This document shows, one piece after another, positions 1-7,265 of a DNA stretch of 51,050 nucleotides. Source of the stretch: Hyphomicrobium sp. (GTDB lineage: Bacteria; Pseudomonadota; Alphaproteobacteria; Rhizobiales; Hyphomicrobiaceae); assembly GCA_019748215.1 (NCBI GenBank), contig JAIEPV010000108.1, positions 1 through 51,050 on the forward strand, in the 5' to 3' direction. The notes below the pieces were generated by a model that saw nothing but the letters and a program-made list of their open reading frames with translations, was not told the origin of the DNA and ran no database searches. The translations under genes were made by a program, and so were the position numbers. Numbering within the stretch: position 1 is the first letter of the stretch; every line of letters starts with the position of its first letter.

Positions 1-315
1 GACGAAAGCGTGCACACCGCAGCCGACATCCCGCGACTGGCTGAGATCTATGACGGCGTCAACATCAAGCTCGACAAAGCAGGTGGCTTGACGGGAGCGC
101 TAGAACTTCAAAATGCGGCGACCGCTGCGGGACTGAAAGTCATGGTCGGGTCGATGGTTGCGACCTCGCTGGCCATCGCTCCGGCTTTAATCCTCGCCCA
201 AAATGCCGACTGGGTCGATCTTGACGGCCCGCTGCTGCTGGCACGTGACCGGCCGTTCGCATTGCAGATTCGCAACGGCGTCATTTTACCCGCCGATCCT
301 CGGCTCTGGGGCTAG
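1..315 (+). CDS. Dipeptide epimerase (enolase superfamily), C-terminal part
   Basis: The gene runs in from the left edge, so only about 104 C-terminal residues are visible. They match the end of the L-Ala-D/L-Glu epimerase branch of the enolase superfamily: a DES segment carrying an acidic metal-ligand candidate at the first codons, NIKLDKAGG with the second catalytic lysine, MVGSM, and the terminal DWVDLDGPLLLARD block ending in LWG. Family members epimerise dipeptides released from murein peptides, in the cytoplasm. The last 30 bases overlap the 3' end of the convergent MFS gene. The exact dipeptide specificity cannot be told from this fragment. Confidence 0.85.
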   Translation, partial: DESVHTAADIPRLAEIYDGVNIKLDKAGGLTGALELQNAATAAGLKVMVGSMVATSLAIAPALILAQNADWVDLDGPLLLARDRPFALQIRNGVILPADPRLWG

Positions 316-1590
316 GCCAGCGAGCGCCGCGGCCTCGGCCAGCGCATCTGGATCATTCGGCGCAATGGCATCGTCAGGTGTTTCGCTCAACACTAGACCG
401 CCATCCCAAAGCAGATGGAGACGGAATGCGGCGGCCAGTGCGAGGGCCGAAATGGCCGCCATCGCCAGATAAGATTGTGCGCCGCCGGCTGTGTACAGTC
501 CTCCGGCAATGACCGTTGCGACGCCCATCGCGACGCCGGCAGCGACTGTCGCGTAAAGCGCTTGGCCCGTCCCGGCAGCGTGCCGTGGCACCGCCAAGCG
601 AACGAAATGGATCGCGGCAATGTGCGTCGCCCCGTAAGTCACGCCATGCAGAACCTGCAGAGGGATGAGGATGGCGAGGCCCGGCTCGGACGCCATGATA
701 CTCCAGCGCAGAATTGAAGCGACGGCGCCGATCATCAACAGCCGGGCGACGCCGAACGTGGCGACAACGGTGCCCGACATTGCAAACAATGCAACTTCGG
801 CGAAGACACCGATGGCCCATAGCGTGCCGATCCAGGTCCCGCTCAGTCCTTGTTTCTGCCAGATCAGCGTTCCGAACGTTAGGAACGTCGCGTGTGCGGC
901 CTGCACCGACCCGGCTGCGATCAAAAACGTCAGAAAAGACGGCTGCGCCAGCAGCGCGCGCGGCTCTGCAGCTTTCCATAGCGGCAAACGTGAAGCAGCA
1001 ATTGGCACAGCCGACGCCGTCGCATGCGGCAAGGTATGCGCCGCCAAAACCGTCAATGCCGACCCGAAAGCCACCAGCCAGACACCTGCTTGCGCTCCGT
1101 ATTGCGTGACGATGACGCCGCCGGCAAAACTGGCGGCGACAAACGTCAACGAGCCCCACAGCCGCATGCGCCCGTAGTCCAGCCCTGCGTGCCGCACGCC
1201 GGCAACCGCGAGCGTTTCCGTCAACGGCATGATCGTCGAATTGCAGATCACCAGCGGAACGGCGCACATAAAGATCGCCCAGAAGCCGCGCATCTGGCTG
1301 AGCCCTAGGGCGATGGCGAAACTCGTCCAGGCCAGCACGATGAGCGTGTCGCGATGGCTGCCAGCGCGGTCTGCGGCCAGAGCGACGGCCGGCGTGACCA
1401 GCAAGCGCAGGAAAAACGGCGCGGCCATCACGCTGCTGATCTCGGCCGAAGACAACCCGCTCCAGTCGAGCCAGACCGGCATGAACGGAACGTGCGTTCC
1501 GTACACAACAAATAGTGCGCCGTAGAAGACGCCGAGGCGCAGGGCGAAGCGGCGGGGTCCGTTGGGTCCGTCGAGCATGGTCGTCTTCAT
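286..1590 (-). CDS. MFS transporter, HcaT/MFS_1-like
   Basis: This is a 434-residue integral membrane protein with about 12 hydrophobic segments. Near the N terminus it has FYGALFVVYGTHVPFMPVW, followed by the loop between segments 2 and 3 (LAADRAGSHRDT) and later GRMRLWGSLTF, a pattern typical of the 3-phenylpropionate transporter (HcaT) and LacY-like MFS group. The frame is open upstream to 1722, but the extra 44 residues are arginine-rich and unlike the family, so I start at the ATG at 1590 (another ATG lies at 1578). The substrate is unknown. The neighbouring dipeptide epimerase is convergent, so no shared transcript is implied. Confidence 0.85.
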   Translation of the reverse strand: MKTTMLDGPNGPRRFALRLGVFYGALFVVYGTHVPFMPVWLDWSGLSSAEISSVMAAPFFLRLLVTPAVALAADRAGSHRDTLIVLAWTSFAIALGLSQMRGFWAIFMCAVPLVICNSTIMPLTETLAVAGVRHAGLDYGRMRLWGSLTFVAASFAGGVIVTQYGAQAGVWLVAFGSALTVLAAHTLPHATASAVPIAASRLPLWKAAEPRALLAQPSFLTFLIAAGSVQAAHATFLTFGTLIWQKQGLSGTWIGTLWAIGVFAEVALFAMSGTVVATFGVARLLMIGAVASILRWSIMASEPGLAILIPLQVLHGVTYGATHIAAIHFVRLAVPRHAAGTGQALYATVAAGVAMGVATVIAGGLYTAGGAQSYLAMAAISALALAAAFRLHLLWDGGLVLSETPDDAIAPNDPDALAEAAALAGLAPEPRIGG

Positions 1591-1789
1591 TACCCAGATC
1601 GGACGACGTGCAAACGCCAGCCTCGTCCGACCCGCCCCTTCGCGAACAGGATCTTGTTTCGGCCGACCACTCACGATGCATTGAAACCGCAACCGTCGCC
1701 GTTGTAGCGCAGGACCGCACAAGAGCCTTGCCAGTCATGGCTGAGAATCGCGTATGCCTTAACGATCTTGTGGAGAACAATGGATCGCC

Positions 1790-2359
1790 ATGCAGCGGCT
1801 CTTATCAGCGCAGACCGAAGCACCCGATCAAGACTATCGCAGCATCGAACAAACGCTGCTTCAGTCGGCACGCGGCCGCTGGTTCCTCTCCGAACATGGA
1901 CGCCGCGCCAGACGCCTTGATAGTCAGCTGCTCAACGATGCCGTCGCGCGATTGCAGACCTCGCTTCGCCAGCCGCCGGCGCTGCTTGGCCAATTACAGT
2001 CCGAGATCGCGGACCTGAAGGTTTTCCTCGGCCAGACGCGTGCGGCCATACTCGCGCGGCCATCGGCATCGGCGCCGTCTCAGATGCTTGATGGCGCCAT
2101 TCAACCTCAGGCGATCTTGAAAGCTGCCGAAGATATTCACGATATTGCTTGGTCGCTGCAGGCCAATCCGTTCGACCCCGCCGGATGCGAGCGAATCGCG
2201 CGAAGTGCCGGAAAGCTTTACGTGATGAGCCAGACACAGGCCGTCGAGAGCGAACGTGCCCTGGCCATTGCGTCGGCGCTCGATGAGGCGTCCCGACGAT
2301 TGGAAGCCATCTTGGAAACAGTGATGCACGAATTACAGGTCGACCAGCACGTTCTGTAA
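1790..2359 (+). CDS. Helical protein with CheZ-like pattern, function unknown
   Basis: The protein has 189 residues and is predicted to be almost entirely alpha-helical, with no signal peptide or membrane segment. The N-terminal third contains ARGRWFLSEHGRRAR, which I recognise from conserved alphaproteobacterial proteins that also carry a CheZ-like C-terminal helical region. The C-terminal half (ILKAAEDIHDIAWSLQ, then a helix near GKLYVMSQTQ) follows the spacing of that region, but the usual FQD-TGQR motif is not present. It is a single gene followed by a strong terminator. Assignment to chemotaxis or phosphatase function would be inference only; a plain conserved hypothetical is the safe reading. 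Confidence 0.7.
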   Translation: MQRLLSAQTEAPDQDYRSIEQTLLQSARGRWFLSEHGRRARRLDSQLLNDAVARLQTSLRQPPALLGQLQSEIADLKVFLGQTRAAILARPSASAPSQMLDGAIQPQAILKAAEDIHDIAWSLQANPFDPAGCERIARSAGKLYVMSQTQAVESERALAIASALDEASRRLEAILETVMHELQVDQHVL

Positions 2360-2400
2360 CGAGCGGGTCGCATGTGTCGCGGCAATATTGGTCAAACGAG

Positions 2401-2434
2401 AAAGGCCACGCTCTATCAGAGCGTGGCTTTTGTG
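2401..2434 (+). terminator. Rho-independent terminator (probably bidirectional)
   Basis: A perfect 9-bp stem, GCCACGCTC paired with GAGCGTGGC around a TATCA loop (2405-2427), is followed by TTTT. An A-rich stretch precedes it, so it can also serve leftward transcripts. It sits 42 bases after the helical protein gene and 28 bases from the 3' end of the convergent fadL-like gene. Confidence 0.9.
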
Positions 2435-2461
2435 TTTATGCACCAAGGCAGGCAGCAACTT

Positions 2462-3784
2462 TCAGTAATTGCCGCTCACGAGCCAGTCGAGCTTGGTGCG
2501 CCAGCCGATAGACAGAATATCGACGCTGCTTTCGACATCGCCGACGAGACGACGCGGTGAGGCGCCGACAAACTCCGTCCGATCCGTGGTCGAATCTTCA
2601 ACGAACACATGCGCGTAGGCAAAGTCGATTGTCGTCCACTCGCTATACTTGTAAGACGCTCCGACCGTCAGCCAGACGCGATCGGCATCTGGCACGCGGA
2701 TCGTCCGCTCATCAGGATTTTGGATTGGCGAAATTTCGTAGGCAACACCGCCACGAAGCGTCAACTGATCGCTATAATTGTGCTCAAGGCCGCCTGAGAA
2801 AAAGTAGCCGTCGTGCCAGCCCAGCTCCAAGTTGGTCAGCGTGGCGCCTGCCGCAGGGCACGGAAAGCCTGCCTCACCGCAGACCACATTCAACTCTTGC
2901 ACCCGGCTCCAATTATTCCATTCGAACGTGCCGAGCAAAGCCCAGTCTGGCGTTAATTGCTGACGCAAGCTGACAGTCAGGATTTCAGGAGTTTCGATGC
3001 CGGCGGAGATCGCAACTGGGTTGGAAACGCCCGAGATGCTGAACGAATCTTCCAGTTCGTGATCAATCGAAGACCGGAAGCCGACACCGATCGTCGTGCC
3101 GCTGGCGGGCGTCACGATAACACCGAGCGTGTAGCCAACCGCCCAGTCGTCACCTTTCGTTATCGCTGTCGGTCCAGCCGGCGAGCCAAAGCCCTGACGA
3201 AGGTAGGCTTTGAAATACTCAACCTGCAAACCGGCGCCGACTGTCAGCCAAGGCGCCAAGCGATAAGCGACCGTTGGGTTGATGTTGTACGTTTCAATCG
3301 CCGACTCACGGGCGAATGAAGACCCCGCCCAAACCTTGCCCGGATCTGTAACAAGGCCGAACGGCGCATTCACCGACAGACCGACGACAAGTTCGTTGCT
3401 GAGCTGATAGCTGAAATACGAGGCCGGAAGGACCGCAGTGTCGCCGATGTCGCCACTGTTGGCGCCAGCCGCAAGGAACGTCGACCCCGCCGTCGCCGTG
3501 ATTTCCGAGTCTGGCAGGATCAATGAGTATGAAGATTCGCTGTTGATGCCGTTGAATTGCCCGACCGCCGCCGAGTTCCAGAACATCGAGCTTAGCGCAC
3601 CGCCTGCCGCCGATCCAGCAAACGCCGAGCCCAGAAACACCGTCGATTGCTCTTTAGGCGAAAAGCCGCCGGCACTTGCGGCTGGCACGTGCGCCGCTAG
3701 GGCAATTGTAGACGCTCCTCCAATCAGCGCAATTCGCAGGCTTTGATGAAGTGTGCGTCCCATACCGGTCTTCGAAATTCCCAT
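2462..3784 (-). CDS. OmpP1/FadL/TodX family outer membrane channel
   Basis: This 440-residue protein has an N-terminal signal peptide ending near AASA (residues about 10-38). The mature N terminus, GFSPKEQSTVFLGSAFAGSA followed by FWNSAA, is the plug-region signature of the FadL/TodX family. The rest is alternating beta-barrel sequence ending in an aromatic C-terminal residue (Tyr), as expected for an outer membrane barrel. Family members take up long-chain fatty acids or hydrophobic aromatics. Start: ATG at 3784 with GGGGGA about 5 bases upstream; a second ATG at 3763 would give a shorter signal peptide. It is monocistronic. The substrate is not determinable. Confidence 0.9.
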   Translation of the reverse strand: MGISKTGMGRTLHQSLRIALIGGASTIALAAHVPAASAGGFSPKEQSTVFLGSAFAGSAAGGALSSMFWNSAAVGQFNGINSESSYSLILPDSEITATAGSTFLAAGANSGDIGDTAVLPASYFSYQLSNELVVGLSVNAPFGLVTDPGKVWAGSSFARESAIETYNINPTVAYRLAPWLTVGAGLQVEYFKAYLRQGFGSPAGPTAITKGDDWAVGYTLGVIVTPASGTTIGVGFRSSIDHELEDSFSISGVSNPVAISAGIETPEILTVSLRQQLTPDWALLGTFEWNNWSRVQELNVVCGEAGFPCPAAGATLTNLELGWHDGYFFSGGLEHNYSDQLTLRGGVAYEISPIQNPDERTIRVPDADRVWLTVGASYKYSEWTTIDFAYAHVFVEDSTTDRTEFVGASPRRLVGDVESSVDILSIGWRTKLDWLVSGNY

Positions 3785-3980
3785 TGCGTCCCCCGCAGCG
3801 CGATTTAATCAGGCGCTTTTTGATCGGTTTATTTCCTGACCCGACTATAGGCGTCTCGCCGCAGTCCTCAATCGAAGCTTGACGTAAAGGACCGCCATCG
3901 TGGGGATTAGGATTTCACTGTGCTTCTGACGCAACGCTTTAGCGCTGCAATGCATCACGGAATGCACGGAGGGATAAACG
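3785..3980. other. Intergenic region upstream of fadL-like gene
   Basis: This stretch lies between the fadL-like start and the terminator of the thiD transcript and must hold the fadL-like promoter. I see no clear sigma-70 hexamers with standard spacing and no operator palindrome. The short ORFs crossing it are not convincing. Confidence 0.5.
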
Positions 3981-4010
3981 AAAAAAACCGGCCCGCCGAA
4001 GCGGACCGGT
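3981..4010 (-). terminator. Rho-independent terminator downstream of thiD
   Basis: On the minus strand a 9-bp stem with one mismatch (CCGGTCCGC / GCGGGCCGG, loop TTCG) runs directly into a row of seven T. It lies about 210 bases beyond the thiD stop codon, so it ends either a long ccdA-thiD 3' UTR or a separate short transcript. Confidence 0.85.
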
Positions 4011-4044
4011 TTTGCCAAGCTCAATTTGAAATCGATCGAACGAG

Positions 4045-4068
4045 CCTGGCTCTCCCCCCGGAGCCTGG
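4045..4068. other. Hairpin with C6/G6 loop in the thiD-fadL gap
   Basis: CCTGGCTC and GAGCCTGG form an 8-bp stem with one T/T mismatch around the loop TCCCCCCG. Read leftward it lies about 35 bases before the terminator at 3981-4010. It could be part of the thiD 3' UTR or of a small RNA of about 100 nt; there is no direct evidence for either. Confidence 0.35.
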
Positions 4069-4220
4069 TGCAGCATAGCGAAAAACGACGGTCGCGCCTT
4101 CGTTAAGTGAACCGTGCCAAATGCCTCTCAAGAACGCAAGTCCCCGAGACACTTTCGATGTGTGTTGCGACCTCTTCGATGTCGATACGCAACAGGTGTT
4201 CAGAACGCCGGCGTCTAAGC

Positions 4221-5057
4221 CTACGAGATCATCGGCGGCTTGCCCTCACGACCCGCAAAAGCATGATCAACCGGACCACAGCCGTTGCCGATGTGATGAT
4301 CGGCGGCTGACTGAAGAGCCGACCACACGTAGGCTTTGGCCATCTCAACGGCGTCGGCCAGTGTGTGCCCGTCGGCCAAACCGGCAGCGATGGCAGCCGA
4401 CAGCGTGCATCCCGTTCCATGCGTGTTGCGTGTCGCGATACGCGGGCGCGCGAACGATCGCACATGGCCAAGCGTGACCAGCACATCGATCGCCTCCGCA
4501 CCCTCGCCGTGCCCACCTTTGAGCAGCACCGATCCACAGCCGAACGCCAGCAATGCACGCGCTTGCGCAATCATCTCGTCGACGGTAACGGCGGGAGCCG
4601 TCTCAAGCAGCATCGCTGCTTCGTAGATGTTTGGCGTGATGATGAGCGCGCGAGGAATGATTTGCGTCCGCACGGCCGCGACGGCCGCTGGCTCGAGCAA
4701 GACATCGCCACTCGTCGCGACCATGACCGGATCGACGACCGCGGGGATCTGAGCGTAATGGCTCAGCAACCGGGCCACCCTATTCACGGTTGCGACTTCG
4801 CCCAGCATGCCGGTTTTTATAGCCGCAACTTTGAGATCACCAAGCACCGCCTCGAACTGCTGTGCGATAAAGTCGACCGGCACGACGTGCACGCCGCTGA
4901 CGCCACGGGTATTTTGCGCCGTCAGCGCCGTGATAACGCTCGTGCCATAAACGCCGAAGGCCTCGAATGTCTTCAGGTCGGCCTGAATGCCAGCGCCACC
5001 CGACGGATCCGATCCGGCGATGGTCAACGCGATGGCGGGGGTCACGCTCGTTGTCAT
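4221..5057 (-). CDS. thiD: Hydroxymethylpyrimidine/phosphomethylpyrimidine kinase
   Basis: The product has 278 residues, close to the family length. It phosphorylates HMP and HMP-P in the pyrimidine branch of thiamine synthesis, in the cytoplasm. Visible signatures are GSDPSGGAGIQADLKTF (residues 15-31, substrate-binding loop) and NTHGTGCTLSAAIAAG near residue 215, the ribokinase-fold anion hole with the catalytic-site GTGC. It follows ccdA with a 33-base gap and probably shares its transcript. The start is the ATG at 5057. I see no TPP riboswitch motif before it or before ccdA, so any thiamine control is not visible here. Confidence 0.95.
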   Translation of the reverse strand: MTTSVTPAIALTIAGSDPSGGAGIQADLKTFEAFGVYGTSVITALTAQNTRGVSGVHVVPVDFIAQQFEAVLGDLKVAAIKTGMLGEVATVNRVARLLSHYAQIPAVVDPVMVATSGDVLLEPAAVAAVRTQIIPRALIITPNIYEAAMLLETAPAVTVDEMIAQARALLAFGCGSVLLKGGHGEGAEAIDVLVTLGHVRSFARPRIATRNTHGTGCTLSAAIAAGLADGHTLADAVEMAKAYVWSALQSAADHHIGNGCGPVDHAFAGREGKPPMIS

Positions 5058-5090
5058 CGCACGCTGAGAACCGATCCGTTGCGCCCGGAA

Positions 5091-5888
5091 CTAAGGCGTC
5101 GATTTATTGAGGATCTGCCCGCTGAGACCGTCCGGCGTCACCCAACTTTCAACCCGAGCGAGAGCCGGAAACGTCTCGAGCATCCATTGACCAAGCGCGT
5201 TCTGCGCGCCGAACAAAAATAACAAGCCGGTGATCACGAGCAACAGCCCCATCACTTTCTCCATCGCATCGAAATGCCGCTTGAAGCGCTTCATGAAACC
5301 GAGGAAGGGCCGGATGGCGATCGCCGCCAGGATAAACGGAATACCGAGTCCCAGCGAATAAACGAACAGCATGGCAACGCCAGACCACAGACTGTTTTCA
5401 TTCGCCGCCACGGCAAGCACGGTCGCAAGGATCGGCCCGATGCACGGCGTCCAGCCGAAGGCAAAAGCCAGCCCCATGATATAGGCGCCAAGCAAACTGG
5501 CACCACCGACGCCAGCGTCAAACCGGGCCTCGCGATACAAGATCGGGATGCGCAGCACGCCGAGAAAGTGCAATCCGAACAGAATGATCATCGCGCCCGC
5601 GGCCGTGCCGAGCGGCGCGCGATATGCCAGCAACCATTTGCCAAGCGTGCTGGCACCGGCGCCAAGCGCCACGAACACCGTCGTAAAGCCGAGCACGAAA
5701 ACGACGGCCGCCACAACTACGCGCCGCCACACTGCGCGATCAAGGCCGTCTTCCCCCGTCAGGGCATCGAGCGTCGTCCCGCCGATGTAGCCGAGATAGG
5801 GCGGCACCAGCGGCAACACGCATGGAGATAGAAAGCTTGCGAGGCCCGCCAGCGCGATGCCGAAATAAATATGAGCGTCAGCAAACAT
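5091..5888 (-). CDS. ccdA: Cytochrome c biogenesis protein CcdA (short DsbD type)
   Basis: This inner membrane protein of 265 residues has six or more hydrophobic segments. It carries the paired cysteines of the CcdA/DsbD transmembrane domain: FLSPCVLPLVPPYLG (Cys23) and GWTPCIGPIL (Cys149), which pass electrons from thioredoxin across the membrane to reduce apocytochrome c or periplasmic thiol proteins. The length matches stand-alone CcdA, with no periplasmic DsbD domains. The start at 5888 lies just downstream of a 15-bp tandem duplication. It probably forms an operon with thiD; pgk is 110 bases upstream on the same strand. Confidence 0.93.
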   Translation of the reverse strand: MFADAHIYFGIALAGLASFLSPCVLPLVPPYLGYIGGTTLDALTGEDGLDRAVWRRVVVAAVVFVLGFTTVFVALGAGASTLGKWLLAYRAPLGTAAGAMIILFGLHFLGVLRIPILYREARFDAGVGGASLLGAYIMGLAFAFGWTPCIGPILATVLAVAANENSLWSGVAMLFVYSLGLGIPFILAAIAIRPFLGFMKRFKRHFDAMEKVMGLLLVITGLLFLFGAQNALGQWMLETFPALARVESWVTPDGLSGQILNKSTP

Positions 5889-5897
5889 CAGTGTTCA

Positions 5898-5927
5898 ACT
5901 TTCAAGCCTTCGACTTTCAAGCCTTCG
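5898..5927. repeat. Two tandem copies of a 15-bp sequence before ccdA
   Basis: The unit ACTTTCAAGCCTTCG occurs twice head to tail, without mismatch, beginning 10 bases upstream of the ccdA start codon. This would place it in the ribosome-binding or leader region. It looks like a recent slip-strand duplication. Confidence 0.85.
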
Positions 5928-5998
5928 ACCGGGCGACGCGACTAAACAGCTTGCTCGGCCGATGTCGTACGGGGATCAACACGATGTGCCGCATCACA

Positions 5999-7216
5999 CT
6001 AACACCCCGTCGAGGACGCGCGCGCCAATGCGGCGATGCCCGGCAGATCCTTACCTTCTAACCATTCGAGAAACGCGCCGCCCGCCGTTGAGACATAAGT
6101 GAAGTCAGCCGTCACGCCGGCCGCGTTGAGCGCCGCAACAGTATCGCCGCCACCGGCGACCGATACGAGCTTTCCGGCCCTCGTCAAATCCGCAGCCTGC
6201 CGGGCAAGAGCAAATGTGCCCTCGCCGAACGGCGAAATCTCAAAAGCTCCCATGGGCCCATTCCACAACAACGTCCGGCAAGTGGCGAGCACGGCTGCGA
6301 CGCGGGCGACACTATCGGGCCCGACATCGAGGATCATCGCTTCATTCGGCACGTGATCGACGCGGACGACTGAACTGTCGGCGCCCGCCTTAAAGTCGCT
6401 TGCGATGACAGCGTCAATCGGCAGTACGATTTCGCAACCGCGCGCCGCAGCTTCGTCCAGAATCGCGCGAGCGGTTGCATGGAATTCCGGCTCGGCCAGC
6501 GATTTGCCAACCGCGATCCCCTGCGCCTGCAAAAACGTGTTCGCCATGCCGCCGCCAATGATCAGCTTATCGACCTTGCCGACGAGGTTCATCAGCACTG
6601 GAATTTTGGTCGAGACTTTGGCCCCGCCGACGACAGCTGCCGTCGGCCGCTCTGGCTTTTCGAGCGCGGTGCGCAGCGCGTTGATCTCTTCCATCAGCAA
6701 TGGGCCAGCATACGACGGTAAATGATGGGTAATGCCGTCCGTCGAAGCATGCGCGCGGTGCGCGCAGGAAAACGCGTCACTGACGAAAACATCGCCCAGC
6801 TTCGCAAGCTCGCTCGCAAAGTCAGGATCGTTCTTTTCTTCGCCTTTGTGAAAGCGCAAATTTTCAAGCACCGCGATCGTGCCGTTGTTCATGCCTGCAA
6901 TGACGAACGCCGCCTGATCTCCAATGCTGTCATTGGCAAAGACCACGGATCTCCCTGCAATCTCGCCGAGCGCCGTCGCGATCGGCGCCAGCGAAAGTGC
7001 CGCGTCGGGTCCGTTCTTCGGTCGGCCAAAATGCGACATGACGATCACCTTGGCACCGCGCTGCGCCAGATCGATCAGGCCGGGCACGAGGCGCTCCAGG
7101 CGTGTGGCATCCGTCACCCTGCCCTCCGCAACGGGCACGTTGAGGTCGGCGCGCACGAGCACCCTTTTGCCCGTCAGCTCAAGGCCGGCGGTCGTCTTCA
7201 AAGTGTCGAGATTCAT
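5999..7216 (-). CDS. pgk: Phosphoglycerate kinase
   Basis: The 405-residue protein converts 1,3-bisphosphoglycerate and ADP to 3-phosphoglycerate and ATP. Family signatures are RVLVRADLNVP (residues 19-29), MSHFGRP, the GGAKVSTKI phosphate loop near residue 200, LLWNGPMGAFE near residue 320 and VAGGGDTVAAL in the nucleotide-binding domain. Start ATG at 7216 with AAGGG upstream. It follows tkt by 49 bases, so the two are probably cotranscribed. In many alphaproteobacteria gap lies between tkt and pgk; here it does not. Confidence 0.97.
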   Translation of the reverse strand: MNLDTLKTTAGLELTGKRVLVRADLNVPVAEGRVTDATRLERLVPGLIDLAQRGAKVIVMSHFGRPKNGPDAALSLAPIATALGEIAGRSVVFANDSIGDQAAFVIAGMNNGTIAVLENLRFHKGEEKNDPDFASELAKLGDVFVSDAFSCAHRAHASTDGITHHLPSYAGPLLMEEINALRTALEKPERPTAAVVGGAKVSTKIPVLMNLVGKVDKLIIGGGMANTFLQAQGIAVGKSLAEPEFHATARAILDEAAARGCEIVLPIDAVIASDFKAGADSSVVRVDHVPNEAMILDVGPDSVARVAAVLATCRTLLWNGPMGAFEISPFGEGTFALARQAADLTRAGKLVSVAGGGDTVAALNAAGVTADFTYVSTAGGAFLEWLEGKDLPGIAALARASSTGC

Positions 7217-7265
7217 GCGTTCGTACGACCCTTATCCAACTGCTCGCAATGATTTGAGCGGCGCA

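Noticed and set aside
374-1780. 468-codon minus-strand frame within the MFS gene region
   Set aside because: It shares the strand with the MFS gene but reads a different frame, is full of Arg, Ala and Cys runs, has no family signature and is explained by high G+C.
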